Positions 1 through 12,239 are shown, counted from the stretch's first letter. The stretch: DNA of 64,000 nt from Aplectana chamaeleonis (GCA_029168955.1 JAPDOI010000009.1:496001-560000); one strand, 5' to 3'. Notes: generated by a model not told the origin, from the sequence alone. Program-made: numbers and translations.

Positions 1-761
1 CCTGCTATTGTGTGCGTAAGTGATCGCGATCGAATGGCAAGACTTAACATACCACCACTATGGCAAACGATTGCGAAAAAACGAGACGAATGCAAGTTGT
101 GTTCGGGCTAGCATGATCTGCGAAGACGAGCCGTCAAAGTATCAAATTAAAGTAGGTCTACGATAGGTTTGGCTCAGATTTCGTTTCTGGGAGTTGGTGG
201 AGCGCCTAACACGAATGTGAGGTCCGTTCATCATATTTCGATATATTGCGGTAAGTTACGGTAAGGATAAGCTAGTTTTGTCAATGTCACAGATTTTTCT
301 CAAAACTTCTGTCTGGCGGATATCTGGGATGGAGATTATTTTGAGGTCCATTTGCCTTTTTCCGAAAAATTAGAGTTTGTTGAGTTAGTTAAATGGCATT
401 ATGTTCACCATCGCCTTCAGCAACCTTCAGAAAGCGACAAATGGACCACGGATCCGTGCACGTTACCCCAAATAACGTTTAATTAGAAGTTTCGAGTGGA
501 ATCATGAAATTTTTTTTCGACACCCTGAAAATTCACAGAATTCCCCTCCCCCACTCACCTGCCCGTGAAGCCGTAGAAAGGCCTTTACTGTGATCCCCCG
601 AGGCATTTAGAGAAATCAAAGCACGGATTATCTACGCTCGGTCACACCTCCGCAATTATCATCAAACTACGACTTTGTCAAAGCTTGCGGGAGGGTAAAA
701 GACTGCTCCCTGCTGGTGGTAAATAAAATTGAGAGTCCACTAGAAATGTTCTAGAACCTAT
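1..761. other. no gene seen
   Basis: I see no open frame of useful length, no RNA gene and no clear inverted repeat here. The sequence is moderately AT-rich and reads as intergenic or intronic DNA. Confidence 0.5.
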
Positions 762-876
762 AGCCGTATTCATGAAACTACGGGAGCCCCGGAAAGGTTT
801 TTAGAACCAGCCGACGTATGCGACGGGTGGATTTTGGATCTTCCCAGGAGGCTCCCGCAGTTTAATGAATACGGCC
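762..876. mobile_element. short palindromic MITE
   Basis: The ends are inverted copies of each other. The left end reads GCCGTATTCATGAAACT and continues CGGGAGCC; the right end reads AGTTTAATGAATACGGC and is preceded by GGCTCCCG. The arms are about 26 bp with few mismatches and about 60 bp lies between them. There is no coding capacity. This fits a very short non-autonomous inverted-repeat element; the superfamily cannot be told. Confidence 0.7.
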
Positions 877-984
877 ACAGCTAGCCACACTCGTATGACG
901 CTTCTCCATTTCGTGTACTCTAATCATAAACCTAATATAGTCCCGTGGGAACACGTACTGGGCCTGGTAAGGCGGAGCTCCGCA

Positions 985-1115
985 GCTAGTCATGTAGCAC
1001 AAAAAGACGCTACCACAGGCGCAAACGAACTAGTGCTGAATACTGCAGTTCGAGAGATCCTAACAAATAAGCGTGCACGTCGTGAGCTCCATACTTCTGG
1101 GAAACTCCTGATTGA
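985..1115 (+). repeat. dispersed repeat family A, copy 1
   Basis: This shares the block CAT-x-TAGCACAA, then a GCGC/GCTACC-CAGGCGCAA segment, with copies at 4,555-4,650 and 22,095-22,215 and, on the opposite strand, 39,830-39,905. Three of the copies can be read with the peptide H-V/L-A-Q in the same frame, so the ancestor may have been coding. No domain is recognised. Confidence 0.5.
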
Positions 1116-1483
1116 AGGGTCAAGATTGAGGGGGTCATAAAGCAGTGCGCTGAACGCAGCAGATGGACAAATGGGATCAAACCGCCATGCGAATGCATGC
1201 TTGCGCCGTAATTTTGGCTCAGTCCATGCAAGGCAAATTCTCGTCCTTAAAAAAAAACACTCGCCATGACCAGCATCAGTAGTGTCAGGTTTATTGATTT
1301 GTCCTACTCTTTTAGGTCCTGTTCATGAAACGTCCATTCACGCAAAGTTATGTGGGTCTGGATAATTCCTCGTAATCGCTGCTCTTTGAGCAATCCCTAA
1401 TGGAAGATTTACGGCTGGGACAGCTTTTTTTTCCGGGATTTATTGTCGCCGTTGCTCACGAATGCGCTGAATCTCGTCATTTA

Positions 1484-2267
1484 GCAGCGAGGAGTGGCAA
1501 CATGCTCACCACAGAGTTTTCGTCTTGTTCCTGAGCGAAGGATAATTCTTTGGACTCTTAGTTCAATGTCTCGTATGGTTCTTGCCCTGATCGAGTTATT
1601 GCATAGGGTGTAGAAATGAAATTTCCGGGAGTAGTTCTCAGCGATTTCGTACGATTTTGAAACGGTTGTTCTCGAAAAATTTTTTGTCGACTGTTTCCTG
1701 ATGATTGATTATTTTTTCACGCTGACAAAATCACACCCGGGTAACTCGAAACACCTTGAGTCGACCGGTATCCACGTTTGTTTTCCTTTCTTTCTGTAGG
1801 GTTTTGAAGCTTTGCTGTTACTGAACAAGGATCTGGCGCGTCTTTTGTCGGACCTCGGCATGGTAACCTCTTCTACGTGACCAAAGAATCGTGGAAATCT
1901 CACCACTTCCATTCCCTCATCTCTTGTAGAGATTCCTTTAAAAGGTTGACATCCCTTTTCGATTGTTTCAAATGTTTTCGCCAGAATTGTCGAACGTATT
2001 ATGCCACGCTATCTACTAACCACCTGATTGTGAGTGTATTCCAACCTTCTCACTACAACAATTAACCGATTAATGACCACGTGTCCCACCGGTAGGACGC
2101 ACGTTTCAGAAATCGATTTCTCCGCCAAAACGATGGATCGCCAAACCTTCTTTTGATCAATTTCTTGGCTTATCTCGATCTCAACTACGTAGCTCCTAGT
2201 CCATCGGCAGCTGCACTGTAGCACAATATTCGAAGCTTTGTAAAAATGTATGTATTATGTAGGTAGG
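1484..2267 (-). pseudogene. probable decayed coding region, unknown protein
   Basis: Read on the minus strand, one frame stays open across about 260 codons with only two internal stops: a TAG near 2,009 and a TAA near 1,709. The frame ends at a TAA at 1,481-1,483. The conceptual product is rich in Lys, Arg and Glu and looks protein-like, with short runs such as FPRFFGHVEEV, SDKRRARSLFSNSK and RTIRDIELRVQRII. After the last stop a +1 shift gives a further short charged segment (NDEIQRIREQRRQ) ending in TAA, which suggests a frameshift. I do not recognise the family; a retroelement remnant or an old host pseudogene are both possible. A chance open frame of this kind is not excluded in 64 kb. 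No acceptor or donor site clearly delimits it. Confidence 0.4.
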
Positions 2268-3027
2268 CTCAACTATAAAAATTTTTTGAAGCACGTCATG
2301 ACTAAATTTTTCTTGTAGTGCATTTTTTGGCTTTCAATGACGGCGGTCATCGGTGGAGTCGTGCTCTACTTAGCTGGAAACGTGCCACTAACTTTACTAT
2401 CTCTACCCAAATTTAAACCTTACTAAATTCGAAAACAGATCTCTCATGTCATTTCTAAATCGCTTTCAGAGCAATCCCTCTATGTGGAAATCACTGGATA
2501 TTCCCGGTTAGCGCTGCTGCGATTTCAAGCAGTTCTTTCTCTTCATAGAAAGTCTTGAGCGTTTCTTTTTAGTATTATGTTTGCTTCATCGTACAGCTAC
2601 ACGATGAACATTAAAAAAACGAAAAATCATTCTCAGTGGAGTGTTATTTGAGCAAATAAATCTCACTGGTAGGACACGGCATACGGTAACGCATTATTGC
2701 TCACAGTTTGAATGAGCAGTTACCCAGAATTAGGCGTGGCCTTTTAAGACCTAATACTGGATGTTGAAACAGTGATTTTGAGAATTTATTGTTTCAGCTA
2801 ACGAACGACACCTTATCCAAATTCTTGATTTATAATTGCTCGACTCCCAGAAAACAATTATTTTCGGCCAAACTTGTTACGAATTCCACCACCACCTTTT
2901 GTCTCGTTGCGAAACATCCTTGCCTGACCCTTTCACGTCTCCATGTTACCATTTTTGGCGTTTTTTTTACTCCGATTCCGGCGCTTTTTATCCGTTTTCG
3001 TTTTACAGTAGCTCCCTAGCGCAGTGA
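2268..3027. other. no gene seen
   Basis: Several short frames occur. One stretch from 2,789 follows a TGTTTCAG acceptor-like site and stays open for about 75 codons, but nothing in it is recognisable. I see no strong repeats. Confidence 0.35.
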
Positions 3028-3310
3028 GAGGCAGCATACACGCTCGTAAATGTGATTGAGATAACTACGGATATAAAATGGTATGGCTTAGAACACAACG
3101 CTTACGCATTTTGAAGCGTTAAAAACGACCTACATGAGTGAGAAGTTCACCCAGCTCCTGCATCTGCCTGCACCCTGTATTTGCGTCCTCCTCCAGAACA
3201 GGGGTTCTGGGCCATTTTCGCCGTCGTCAATATATGCGGTCTACTTATTACACTTACTGTACCACCCGCAAACTTCGCTGATGGTGGAAATGGCTCAGAA
3301 CTCCTGGGGC
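3028..3310. mobile_element. AAAGGCAG-family MITE, left end only
   Basis: The start, GAGGCAGCATACACGCTCG, and the next 100 bp or so match the left half of the complete element at 47,053-47,529, including the segment about an ATGGTATGGCT core. Similarity fades near 3,310 and no right terminus follows, so this copy is truncated. Confidence 0.65.
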
Positions 3311-3404
3311 GGAAGGCATGAACGCAGCGAAGGCAGTCAGGGAGCCGCTCCGCGTGCTATGCGCGCAGCGTCGAGCAACGGGACGGCTCGAAGTTCATGG
3401 CGTG

Positions 3405-3563
3405 TACCCTCTATAAAACGTCGTAATTCACATCATTCGAGGCGCAAGCGGCGCGCGCGATGCCTCAGCCTTCGTCAGCCCTCCGCTCTCTCACTGTCTC
3501 TAACCTCCGCTCTGCACCAGCACGCGTAGGAACCATGTGAATTTCGCCGTTTTATAGCCTGTA
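3405..3563. mobile_element. inverted-repeat MITE with GC-rich centre
   Basis: The left arm TCTATAAAACGTCGTAATTC is matched by an inverted right arm GAATTTCGCCGTTTTATAG. The arms are about 28 bp. The centre is GC-rich with a GCGCGCGCG run. An overlapping open frame (3,134-3,529) spans two unrelated repeats, so I do not treat it as a gene. Confidence 0.6.
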
Positions 3564-4554
3564 TTGATGTGCCGCGGACTTAAATGCACTACGCACTGCA
3601 AGGCCTACGCGCGCACTCTTTGTCATCGCAGTCGATTTTATCATTCCGGCCATGTATGGGACCCTTTCGCTTCTCATCTTCGGATATTTCGGGTTTTCAT
3701 TATTTCCACGAATCCTCCGGATCGAAATTGTGATGACAAACCAAAAATAATTTCGTGTCTGTCAAGGGCAGAAGCTAACAAAGGGTTCCACTCTCAATAG
3801 AATTCTCAGTTCCCCATGGGTTTTTTTCAAAAAACTGATCACAAACCTGGGGTACATCTGACAATCTACGAAAGTCCTCAACATATTTTGTTCGATGCTT
3901 CCTCTTGAACAAAATTTTATTGGTTTATTGGTTTGTTGTGGCCAGTTACAGCGTCGGCATGCAGGATGATCCACAGACAATGAATAGTAGTCGGTATTTA
4001 AGAATAGCAATAGCATGAAAAGTAACTGATGCCCATTTGCTACGGGGATATTCTGCTGCATACAGAACTTTTGTCCGAGATGGTAATGTTAAAGGCTTAG
4101 TACACCCTCAGATATGAATTTTGTGTTTCTTATTTGATTGTGTAGTAGACCCCTCCTGCATAACATGTGCCAAGTACGAGGTCTCGATCCCTCCAAATAA
4201 GCGAGATATAAGCGACCACCACTGGCCCGACCCCCTTCGCGGACCACCACGGGCCACACCTTCTTACCAGATTTGACAGCGGCTAGAGGGTTGCATGAAC
4301 CCTCAACGACTCCTCGTACTTAAGCCCATTTCCGGATTTTCTCTATATCCTGGCTTGCTCTCGCTCAGCAATTGCGAATGAAAAGAAATACAGCCTTTGA
4401 AGGCATCGTTCGCGCTGGAAGCCACTTACCATTTCTCACGCTCAATTTTATGTATGAGCCCGGTAGACCACATCGGTAAATTTTGGCGGGTAAAAAACGT
4501 AATGTTATGAGGTTTAAAGGGGTTTAAGATGAGGCTCCGCCACAAATTCTCACC
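3564..4554. other. no gene seen
   Basis: A 99-codon minus-strand frame (3,762-4,061) is open but unrecognised and contains no motif. Otherwise nothing is visible. Confidence 0.4.
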
Positions 4555-4650
4555 AATCATTTAGCACAAGGAACAGAAGCGCCATGTCAGGCGCAAGAGA
4601 TCCAGTATTGCAAACCCTCAACTCGGGGAAACTTCTCATCCAAACTTGCG
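4555..4650 (+). repeat. dispersed repeat family A, copy 2
   Basis: CATTTAGCACAAGGAACAGA followed by AGCGCC...CAGGCGCAAGAG matches the copy at 985-1,115 and the copy near 22,095. It is the least decayed of the set by eye. Confidence 0.55.
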
Positions 4651-5217
4651 CAGTGCAAGATTTTTATTCTGAAATGATTTTCCTAGAACAAATGCAAGAA
4701 AAATCTACTCTTTCAGAAAGTTGAAAGCGTAAAACCACTTTTGACGTTCAGAAAAACTCCGGGCGTATTGCACCGAACACAGCGAATTCGACGAAGGGGC
4801 GAAAGGAATTTTTCAGAAGGTTTTCAAGTGCGTTTATTTTTCGAAAGCTGGGGCTGGTAGACTGGATAAGGGTAGCTTCCCACCGAAATTCGCGCGAATG
4901 ACGCGATTCACGAAACTTGCTACCCACGGTAGCAACCTACCAAAGCCTACCCAGCGCGAATCTCTGGTAGGGTCCTACCAGCGGCGCCCAATCCAGCGAG
5001 ATTCCGCGCTCTGATGCTAAATTTACGCTCTCGTCTTTTGAACAGCTAATTTCAAACCCCGTGTATAACGGATTTCCATCACTTTTGTCTTTATTTGGAT
5101 AAAAAGGTTGTGTTTTCATCCACGAAATCCGCAACTTTCTTGTCAATACTCATTGTTTGCGGTAGTGCGAGCGTCCGCCTGTATTGGAGCCCTAGATCAA
5201 AACTTTTAGAGTTAGAC

Positions 5218-5690
5218 TTAAAGGCAGTGTTCACGAAAAAAAGTTGCTCGTTTTTTTGGCTAAAACGTAAGCTTGGGGTCCCTCTAAGAAGATTAAGAAC
5301 GGAAGTGCGACGAAAATTGGCCGGTAAGTGGGTGAAAATCTCGTAGGCTAGCCAACCAATTGGGCCACTCCGCCCACGTCCTATAACAGTTTCCCTGAAT
5401 TCGTGGTCAGATGAGCGATGGTTTCCGATTAAAAGCCCCGTTCTTCCCTTTACTCTCAACGTCTCTATTTACTCAGGTCAGCTCGCACACATCGGCTGAA
5501 AAAAAAACGGGAGTTACAAGCCTCGCACAACTCGTCCACAATGCTTCCTTAGCTGAATTTTGAGGGGCCATAGCTCCGTTTCCAGGGGGTCTTGTACGAC
5601 TCCAGGAAAATGATTGAAATCAGCATGGGACCGTTCTCAAGATAGGCGAAAAAACAGAGAAACGACGTTTACCGTGAACACTGCCTTTAA
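5218..5690. mobile_element. AAAGGCAG-family MITE (M1)
   Basis: It begins TTAAAGGCAGTGTTCACG and ends CGTGAACACTGCCTTTAA. TTAA (or TA) at both edges is consistent with a target-site duplication. Length is about 470 bp with no coding capacity. The interior, which includes GGAAGTGCGACGAAAA and GGCCACTCCGCCCACG, is shared with M6 at 31,234-31,808, so M1 and M6 form one subfamily. The overlapping 122- and 83-codon frames come from the element and are not genes. Confidence 0.85.
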
Positions 5691-8162
5691 GCGCAGATAT
5701 TCTGTTATTTAAGTCCTATCCGGGCTCCAATGTTTTCGCAAGCTATTGAACATGCAAAAATCATCAAAGCTCATAAAAACGCACAGAGAACAAAACAAAA
5801 CGAAGTGAAGTGAATAAGCTTCCGGTGAAATACTTTGACGGATAGTGATTGCAAGAAAAGTCGATTATGAGAACCATTATGAATGGAGACTGAAACGGGA
5901 ATGGAATTTTGAAGGGCAAACGCAATCTTTGACCATTTCCGAAATGCTATTTCCAGAACATCCGTCTACAGTTTTTTCTCTGGGGTTTTTTCGGAGGGTG
6001 TAACATGGAGCTCTGAAGCCGAAGAGCTCTGAAAACCCACACTTTTTCTCCCAATGTGGTTCTTTCCAGCTTTGAGAGTCATATTAAGGCTTCGTCTTCA
6101 AAAGTTTTTCTAGAAATGTTTTTAATTAAGAATGGCCGCTTCCACTAGAAGAAGTTTCCTTGTTAGATTCGCAAAATCCTATTTGAAATCGAACCGTGTT
6201 ATTCAGAAAGAGTTGAGGAAAAGTGTTCAGAAGTGGTGCTTTTATCCCCCTTTCTTGCGAAAGAATCGCACTCGTGTCAACTATGAAAGAGCTAAATGGG
6301 AATCGTCTTCACGATATCGTCGAGAGTAACTAAAGTATAAACATAAAGTGCACCGCTGACTGAAGAAGACATCATTGCATCTCTGAGCGGAGCTTCTTGA
6401 GTGCTTAAGAGGGATGATTTGTTCTTCTTTGCTATGAACATCCTGTGCCTTAATCTGTGGGGCAGCGATCTAGTGAGTCCCTCTCTCTTCGAAGAGAAGA
6501 GATCTCCCATGACTTTATTACTGTTCATTATCGCCTCACAAACCACAAGCAAATCCTAGCAATCGCCTGAAAGCCTTCATTTCGTCTGCGAAAACCCTCT
6601 AGGAATGTACTGCGTCATCCATTGTAGGAGTTCCCAGGCAATTGTGACGAGAGCGAATGATGACTTTTCCTCGTGTTCAAGGACTTATAGTCATGCTTCA
6701 ATGAAGCCAATGTTTTCGTTACATCTCTATAAAAATTGATGACCTTCGATATCTCCTGAATATCTCTTGATAAGTTGACTTTGGTTTGCTTCGAGGGAAT
6801 GAATTACACGACAGAGGGCAGTGTTTACGATTGAAACCATTTCCCTTGTTGCGCGCCGTGACGCGTTTTCGCTCCGTGAGCACCTTTTTCGAATGACTAT
6901 TCTTGAATTGATTTGTTTGGATCTGGGAAATTAGTTAAGGTTCCTGTTAGATGGGCTGTCCGAAGTTATAATGGCCGGGATTAGGCTTTCAGCGACAAAC
7001 AATGTAGTATAATGTTGTTTGTGTGCATCATTATCACAAAATGAATTTCAATCCGAGCACTGATAGAATTTTGAGATCCTCGGATGGGTTAGAGTTTGAT
7101 GCACCCTAAGAAGTTTCTAAATTTCTTAGGGACAAATATTCCGAATCAGGTCTGCACTAGTGGAAACGTGAACGGGGGCGAGTTGTCCGTCTTCGTAAAT
7201 TCTTTTGTTACCTTCCGGAGCTAGCGAAGGGAATTGGTGTCTGCCTCGCTTTTTCTTATCAAATGCACTTAACCAACATTTCGCTCTTCTATCACAAATT
7301 TACTGCAAAATTCTTAAATTATTCTAGTCCTGCCCTCATGGCATCGCTGAGTGTACCATTTTTATTTTTTTGGCAAGCTTAACCTTGAGAGAGCTTATTT
7401 ATTTTGGCGAGATTCCAACCGTGTAGTTCGCGCAATGACACAACACGCAGTGTTTCGACGCGGAAAACGGCTTGGTACTGCTTTGCTCTGGTTTTTTTAG
7501 AAACAATAGTTTTTTTTTAGAATGCCTGAGCAAAGTGAGAGTGTTCGTTAGTGACAGTTGTCTTGTCATTTTAGTCCGGCCTTAGCATGACTAGAGCCTT
7601 AGTCCGCACAGAAATGGACCTATAAAAACTGTCTAAGGAAGGGTGGGCCAACATGAGGCCCAGCACCAAAGTTTACCCTAATAAACTGAGTTGGTAGAAC
7701 AATCTGAACATGGGCTAATTCGATATCTTTCTCTTGAAAAATAGGTTCATTTGTGAGATTCACACCAAACATTGTACCCATACATGACTATTAGAGTAAA
7801 AATATTCTCAGAGCCCTAATTCGGCTCCCGAATCGTCTTGAATGCGGTGTTAACGTTCCGTGATGCATTAACGAGCTTCGAGGCTGATCGAATACTACCG
7901 TAACATGAGATCCCGTACACTAAAATACATTGTGTAACAGTATCGATCAGAGATAGATAAGCTTGACATGCATTGCCGTTGCCACTGGTCGCTGGAAGTA
8001 TGATCGCTGCCTTATGACTGCAAAGGCCCAAGTTCAAGCAAAAAAGTTTTGGGAGAATTTTTTAATGCACCATACAATTGCCTAAAAAAGCAATAATTTG
8101 TTGGTTAGTCCTCCTTACCTGAATCCCAAAAAACTTTTCAGGTATTAGCCCTTTTCAACTGG
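5691..8162. other. no gene seen
   Basis: There are only short frames. One 65-codon plus frame at 6,132-6,329 is Arg/Lys-rich but unrecognised. Near 6,816 a GGGCAGTGTTTACGAT stretch may be a single decayed terminus of the AAAGGCAG family. Confidence 0.4.
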
Positions 8163-8486
8163 TTCCTCAGCGGGGATGAGCGGAATTTCGCGTTTCGCGT
8201 TCCGACACTAGCAGTTTCGCGCATTTTTGGCATCCCGCGTATCGCATTCCGAAAACCGCAGGAAACGCGGCGCAATGCGAAAATATCGGGTCATACGAGA
8301 CAAAAGAAAACATCAGATGAATTCTGAATAATTCCGCGTTTCGCTTCCCGAAAACCGCATTTGCGCGCATTTCCAGGCGTTTTGCGCCCGATTTCCTAGA
8401 CCTGAGAAAAAAATATTTCAGTTTCGAAACCCGAAAACCGATTTCCGATATTTCATATTTTTATTACGGTCATCCCTGGTCCTCAG
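8163..8486. mobile_element. hAT-like MITE with 8-bp target duplication
   Basis: The element lies at 8,171-8,478. It starts CGGGGATGAGCGGAA and ends TCATCCCTG, so the termini approximate the inverted pair CAGGGATGA/TCATCCCTG. It is flanked by TTCCTCAG on the left and GTCCTCAG on the right, an 8-bp duplication with one mismatch. An 8-bp duplication with CAGGG-type ends is the known signature of hAT elements. The interior is rich in TTTCGCG and CGCATTTC motifs and has no coding capacity. Relatives are at 21,122-21,184 and 36,770-37,066. Confidence 0.75.
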
Positions 8487-8919
8487 TATCTTTTCAGATA
8501 TCAAAAAAGTTTGTTCTTAAAGCTTTTCCGAAAAAAGGTGCTAAAAGCACAAAAACACAGTCTTGCCTGCCTTCCTATCTGGTCCTACGAGTGTTAGTGT
8601 AGTTTCTCAGATACTGAGGTGATTCATATTTCTGACTATTTTTTCTCGTGTTCAATGAAGCAGACTCTCTGTTTGGTTTTTCTTTAGCGCTTTTCCTGAA
8701 AATTGAGCGCTTACGCAAGTTCTATACAACATAGTGAATTGTGGTGCTTTTTCCATGTTTTTACTCGCAATTGATACAATTACTTTCTATTGCTAAGCTG
8801 CAATTCGCGACTTCTATCTGGTCGACTCATGATGCAAAAACGTTTCCAAGGTACGAGTAGAGTTTGCATTCTAGAATCCAGCAAATGTCACTTTTCCTTT
8901 TCTAAGGATCATAAGTTCA

Positions 8920-9202
8920 TACTGTGCTTCTCGGCCAAACTTCGGTCCGCAATTGCGTCTCGAAAAGCTTTGCGACCGCACGCTCCCGAGTCGGAAGCGT
9001 TTGCGGCGCTGCAGCCGCCGATAAGTTGACTCTAAGTGGGTTTTAGAAGCTGGAAACTTAGAAAATTGGAGTAAACTGTATGAAAGAGCCACCTTGAGTT
9101 GGCATTGGCGCTGGAAACTTGACCGACTCGAGAGCATGAGGTCGCAAAGCGTCCCAAGACGCGATTGTGGACAGGGATTCAGCCTCGAGAAGTAGAGTAC
9201 AG
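8920..9202. mobile_element. CTGTGCTTCTC MITE family, copy A
   Basis: The left end TACTGTGCTTCTCGGCC and the segment around GGTCCGCAATTGCGTCTCG are inverted near the right end as AGACGCGATTGTGGAC...GAGAAGTAGAG. The whole aligns with copy B at 51,976-52,258. The right terminus here has a small insertion. The 112-codon minus frame over it is a by-product of the repeat. Confidence 0.75.
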
Positions 9203-9589
9203 TTTTCAAAAGCTTCGAATAATTCCACGTGAATAAGTGCCATGCGGATCGGATCTGCGATGGAGCGCGCTCTTAAAATTCACACGCTCTATCGTTTTTC
9301 TGTTTGACTCTACTCTTTTCTTATCCGTTTTTTTGCGACAAATTGTCCTGCATTTCAAATGGCACCCAGCACGGCCGCGCAGACTCAGGTGCGAAGTGCA
9401 TTTAAAGTCCATCCGAATAAGACTGGCCGCTCACGCGGTTGGCGTGCGGATCGAACTGCCGTTGCGAAAGCATTTTCCGAGCTCGTGGTTTCATTAGCCG
9501 GACTAGTAGACGAAGAGCGAATATGAATCCAGTAAGCTTTTTTCGGCGGCGGGAAGGCTCGTCCAAAATAAAATCCTTCGTAACAGCCG

Positions 9590-9655
9590 CTTGACACGTA
9601 CGCCGACCGTATAAGCGGGCTATCTCATTCGGAAAGACTATGTGTAGTACATAAC
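9590..9655 (+). repeat. dispersed repeat family B, copy 1
   Basis: The block CACGTACGCCGACCGTATAA followed by GCGGGCTATCTCATTCGG resembles copies at 46,300-46,345 and 63,725-63,775. Short, no coding signal, class unknown. Confidence 0.55.
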
Positions 9656-9698
9656 GATCTGGAGATCTCATTGCAATCCTTTTTTAGTTTATTTCAAA

Positions 9699-9870
9699 CA
9701 TTAGCAAGCATAGCATTGCTGGGTGGCCCTCTTCACATAGATTCCAAATAGCCTTTCACATAGGCAAAAAGTTGATTTTAGGGTAATTCGGCAAAAAAGG
9801 ACGCTAGAGACGCGAAAACGCCTACACGTGCGCCCTCTGAACAAATCCCACTAGCGTTAGTGTAGTTCTG
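9699..9870 (+). repeat. dispersed repeat family C, copy 1
   Basis: It starts ACATTAGCAAGCATAGCATT and includes AAAAAGGACGCTAGAGACG. It aligns with 23,445-23,610 and more weakly with 53,870-54,000 and 38,270-38,345. Origin unknown. Confidence 0.6.
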
Positions 9871-10179
9871 ACATTGAAGGATTTCGCATGCGAGGAGATT
9901 AAGCATCCGCTTAATTTCTGTATAACATTTTAGGACTATATTCGTTGACTCATCAATCATATTTTACAACACCACCCGAGTCTTAGCTGAAGTATAAAGC
10001 TTGTTATGCGTGACGTCGCATGAATAAGCTTCAGAGACATGTTTCCAAGCGTGTAGAAAGGATCCCCGACCTAAACGAGATGACCAGCCTTCATATATAT
10101 GTCAGTTCCTCACAGCTCCACTTTGCTAAAAATATTTCTGATTCAGGGATTCCTGTATTCATGTTTGAAATGTATAATC

Positions 10180-10441
10180 GCCTTAAAGCGCCAGTGTTAT
10201 CACATGTTCGAGCCGTTCCACCACATTTCTACGCACTGCCCTCATGAGTTTATTCCCGATTTCGATCACTGGGTTGAGTTCATAGCAGTCTAGATCTGGT
10301 AGATCTTTTTTGTTTGCAGTCCTGAATCGTTTTTTGCAATAGTAATCCTTTTCATAAAAGCGATTGCGAAACCATGCCAAGTTTCCCGAAACTCGGCCTG
10401 CTTGGGATCGGTTGAAAAAGATCCGGTCCTAAAATCGCACC
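10180..10441 (-). pseudogene. possible coding fragment, unknown
   Basis: Read on the minus strand, a frame stays open for about 87 codons and ends in a TAA near 10,181. The product is strongly protein-like, with runs such as WFRNRFYEKDYYCKKRF, DLPDLDCYELNPVIEIGNKL and RAVRRNVVERLEHV. The same frame is stopped just upstream by a TAG, and an offset 65-codon frame follows at 10,476-10,673, so any gene would be broken or spliced. No domain is recognised. A plus-strand frame at 10,020-10,247 overlaps one end and looks less convincing. It could be an exon, a retroelement remnant or chance. Confidence 0.3.
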
Positions 10442-10673
10442 TTCATTAATTTATGGCCACCTGGAAATGGCTGTGTTATTGGTCATTTAGTACTTCTGCA
10501 TCGGATAACTGCAACTTTACAAGAGGATGGCATTTTCGACATGAAAGAGTCATGGAAAATTCAGTACGCGCATCTAGTAAGGAGTTGGGTAAAAGCCAGC
10601 ACGCTATGAAAGCAGTGTGCACGCGGCGCGCGACTGTCGGTGCTACATTTTGGTCAGTCAAAATTAGCAGCAA

Positions 10674-12239
10674 ACATCTTGGTCAGCTTGGTCGTCGCTC
10701 ACGAATTAACGTAATCTGTCCTTATCGGAGTGAGATTCCCGTCCGTAGTTGCAGACAGACACAGTTGCAACACGTAATGTGTATAGTCCATCCGAAGGAG
10801 TCACCTTCAGATATCTGACCAGATTATCCGATAGAATATTTATCCGAGATCCGAGCCGAAGCCGAATCGAAATTGGAAGATAACTAGGCGAAATTCGTGT
10901 GATTTCGGGAAAGAATCGGGCTCGAAAATTCTATTGCTAATTATTGACTCATCTGCCCATCGTTTCGGTTCGCTTCAAATTTGAAACAACGATTTCAACT
11001 AGGAGGCGACCTTAATGTGTCAAACAAGCAAAAAGAGGAGGGAACCAAGCGCTGTGATTGGCAGCAGCCATTATATTCCCCAATTGTGATCCTTCGCTCC
11101 TCCTCCGCCCTTTTCGCGGTCTGCACGGATTACGAACACCACCCATTTCCGTCGACTTGCACCATGCAATCGCCATAGTGTGCGGCTGTGAATTAAGGAA
11201 TCTGCACAGTGGCAGCGGCCGGCGGCACGTCGCTCAGGGAGAGATTCGTGGCGTTGTCATGCCACACTGCACTGCGCTCCAAAACTTCGCCAATTGCAGT
11301 GATGCCGCAGCCAGCCTCGCTGTTGCAACAGAACGTATACACTCACTCAATGGACTTCAAATTTGGATTTCATTGGTTCAATTTTTCTTCATTTTTTTAT
11401 TTCGTGTATTATGACGGTTTCAGTAGGAATGACAGTCGACAGATCATAAAAAGTAAATAATATTTGTGGAAATCAGAGAAGTGATTAAAGGTGCATTTTC
11501 TGATTCTCAAAGAACATGTCTTCAGATGATCGGATGTAATAAAAAAGAAGAAAAATAAATCGATCCGATCGACTTTAGTGGTCGTAGTGAAAAAGTATGA
11601 TATTGTTGGCATCACACAACGAAATAGGCTGTTTCAAAAGTATTGGCGCGCTTCCGAAAATGGGGAGAAGACACTATGTTCCTTCCCCCTATACGAATTA
11701 CCTGGTTCAAATAAATTGAGCCTCGCTGTATCCGCCTCTCCCAGATCTATCTAGTCCAATGCATGTGGTGAAACGAATAAGTAAGACCAACACGAGAATC
11801 AGCAAGCAACCCTGCCGTTTTTCGAGGGAAGCCGCTAGACAAAAACGCTATTCTGTCTCCTAGGGAAGCAAGGCGATTTCAGGGAGACTGGAGAAGCTGG
11901 TTGCTCAAAAGGCTCACGGAAGTTGTCGTATAGTTTCAATATCGAGGCCGACAACAAGTTTAATTCCGGCTGATTTCAGGGCTTCCGCTACAGAGAGCAC
12001 GGTCTGAAGGGACAGTTGACAGAAAAAAAAACAATACTCGTTTTACGTGACGCTCACCCTGCCAACTCACCCGAAAGAGCTTGCTCACTATAAAGATACT
12101 AGCTTTGTCTATTGCGTGCATCATTTCTTGTGGTCATGCTTTTAATAGAAACTCAGGGTCTAGAAACAGGTCTCCATCGGCTCGTTGCTTACCGAAAAAG
12201 ATCACCAACGCACCAAATCTGCATTAAAAAAGCTCTAAC
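10674..12239. other. no gene seen
   Basis: Open frames here are short. Near 10,845 a locally repetitive GATCCGAGCCGAAGCCGAA stretch occurs. No RNA gene is visible. Confidence 0.4.

Noticed and set aside
2789..3019. Exon after TGTTTCAG
   Set aside because: Open for 75 codons but with no donor, motif or partner exon.
4165..4200. tRNA T-arm-like GGTCTCGATCCC
   Set aside because: No D-arm or anticodon arm at the right distance upstream.
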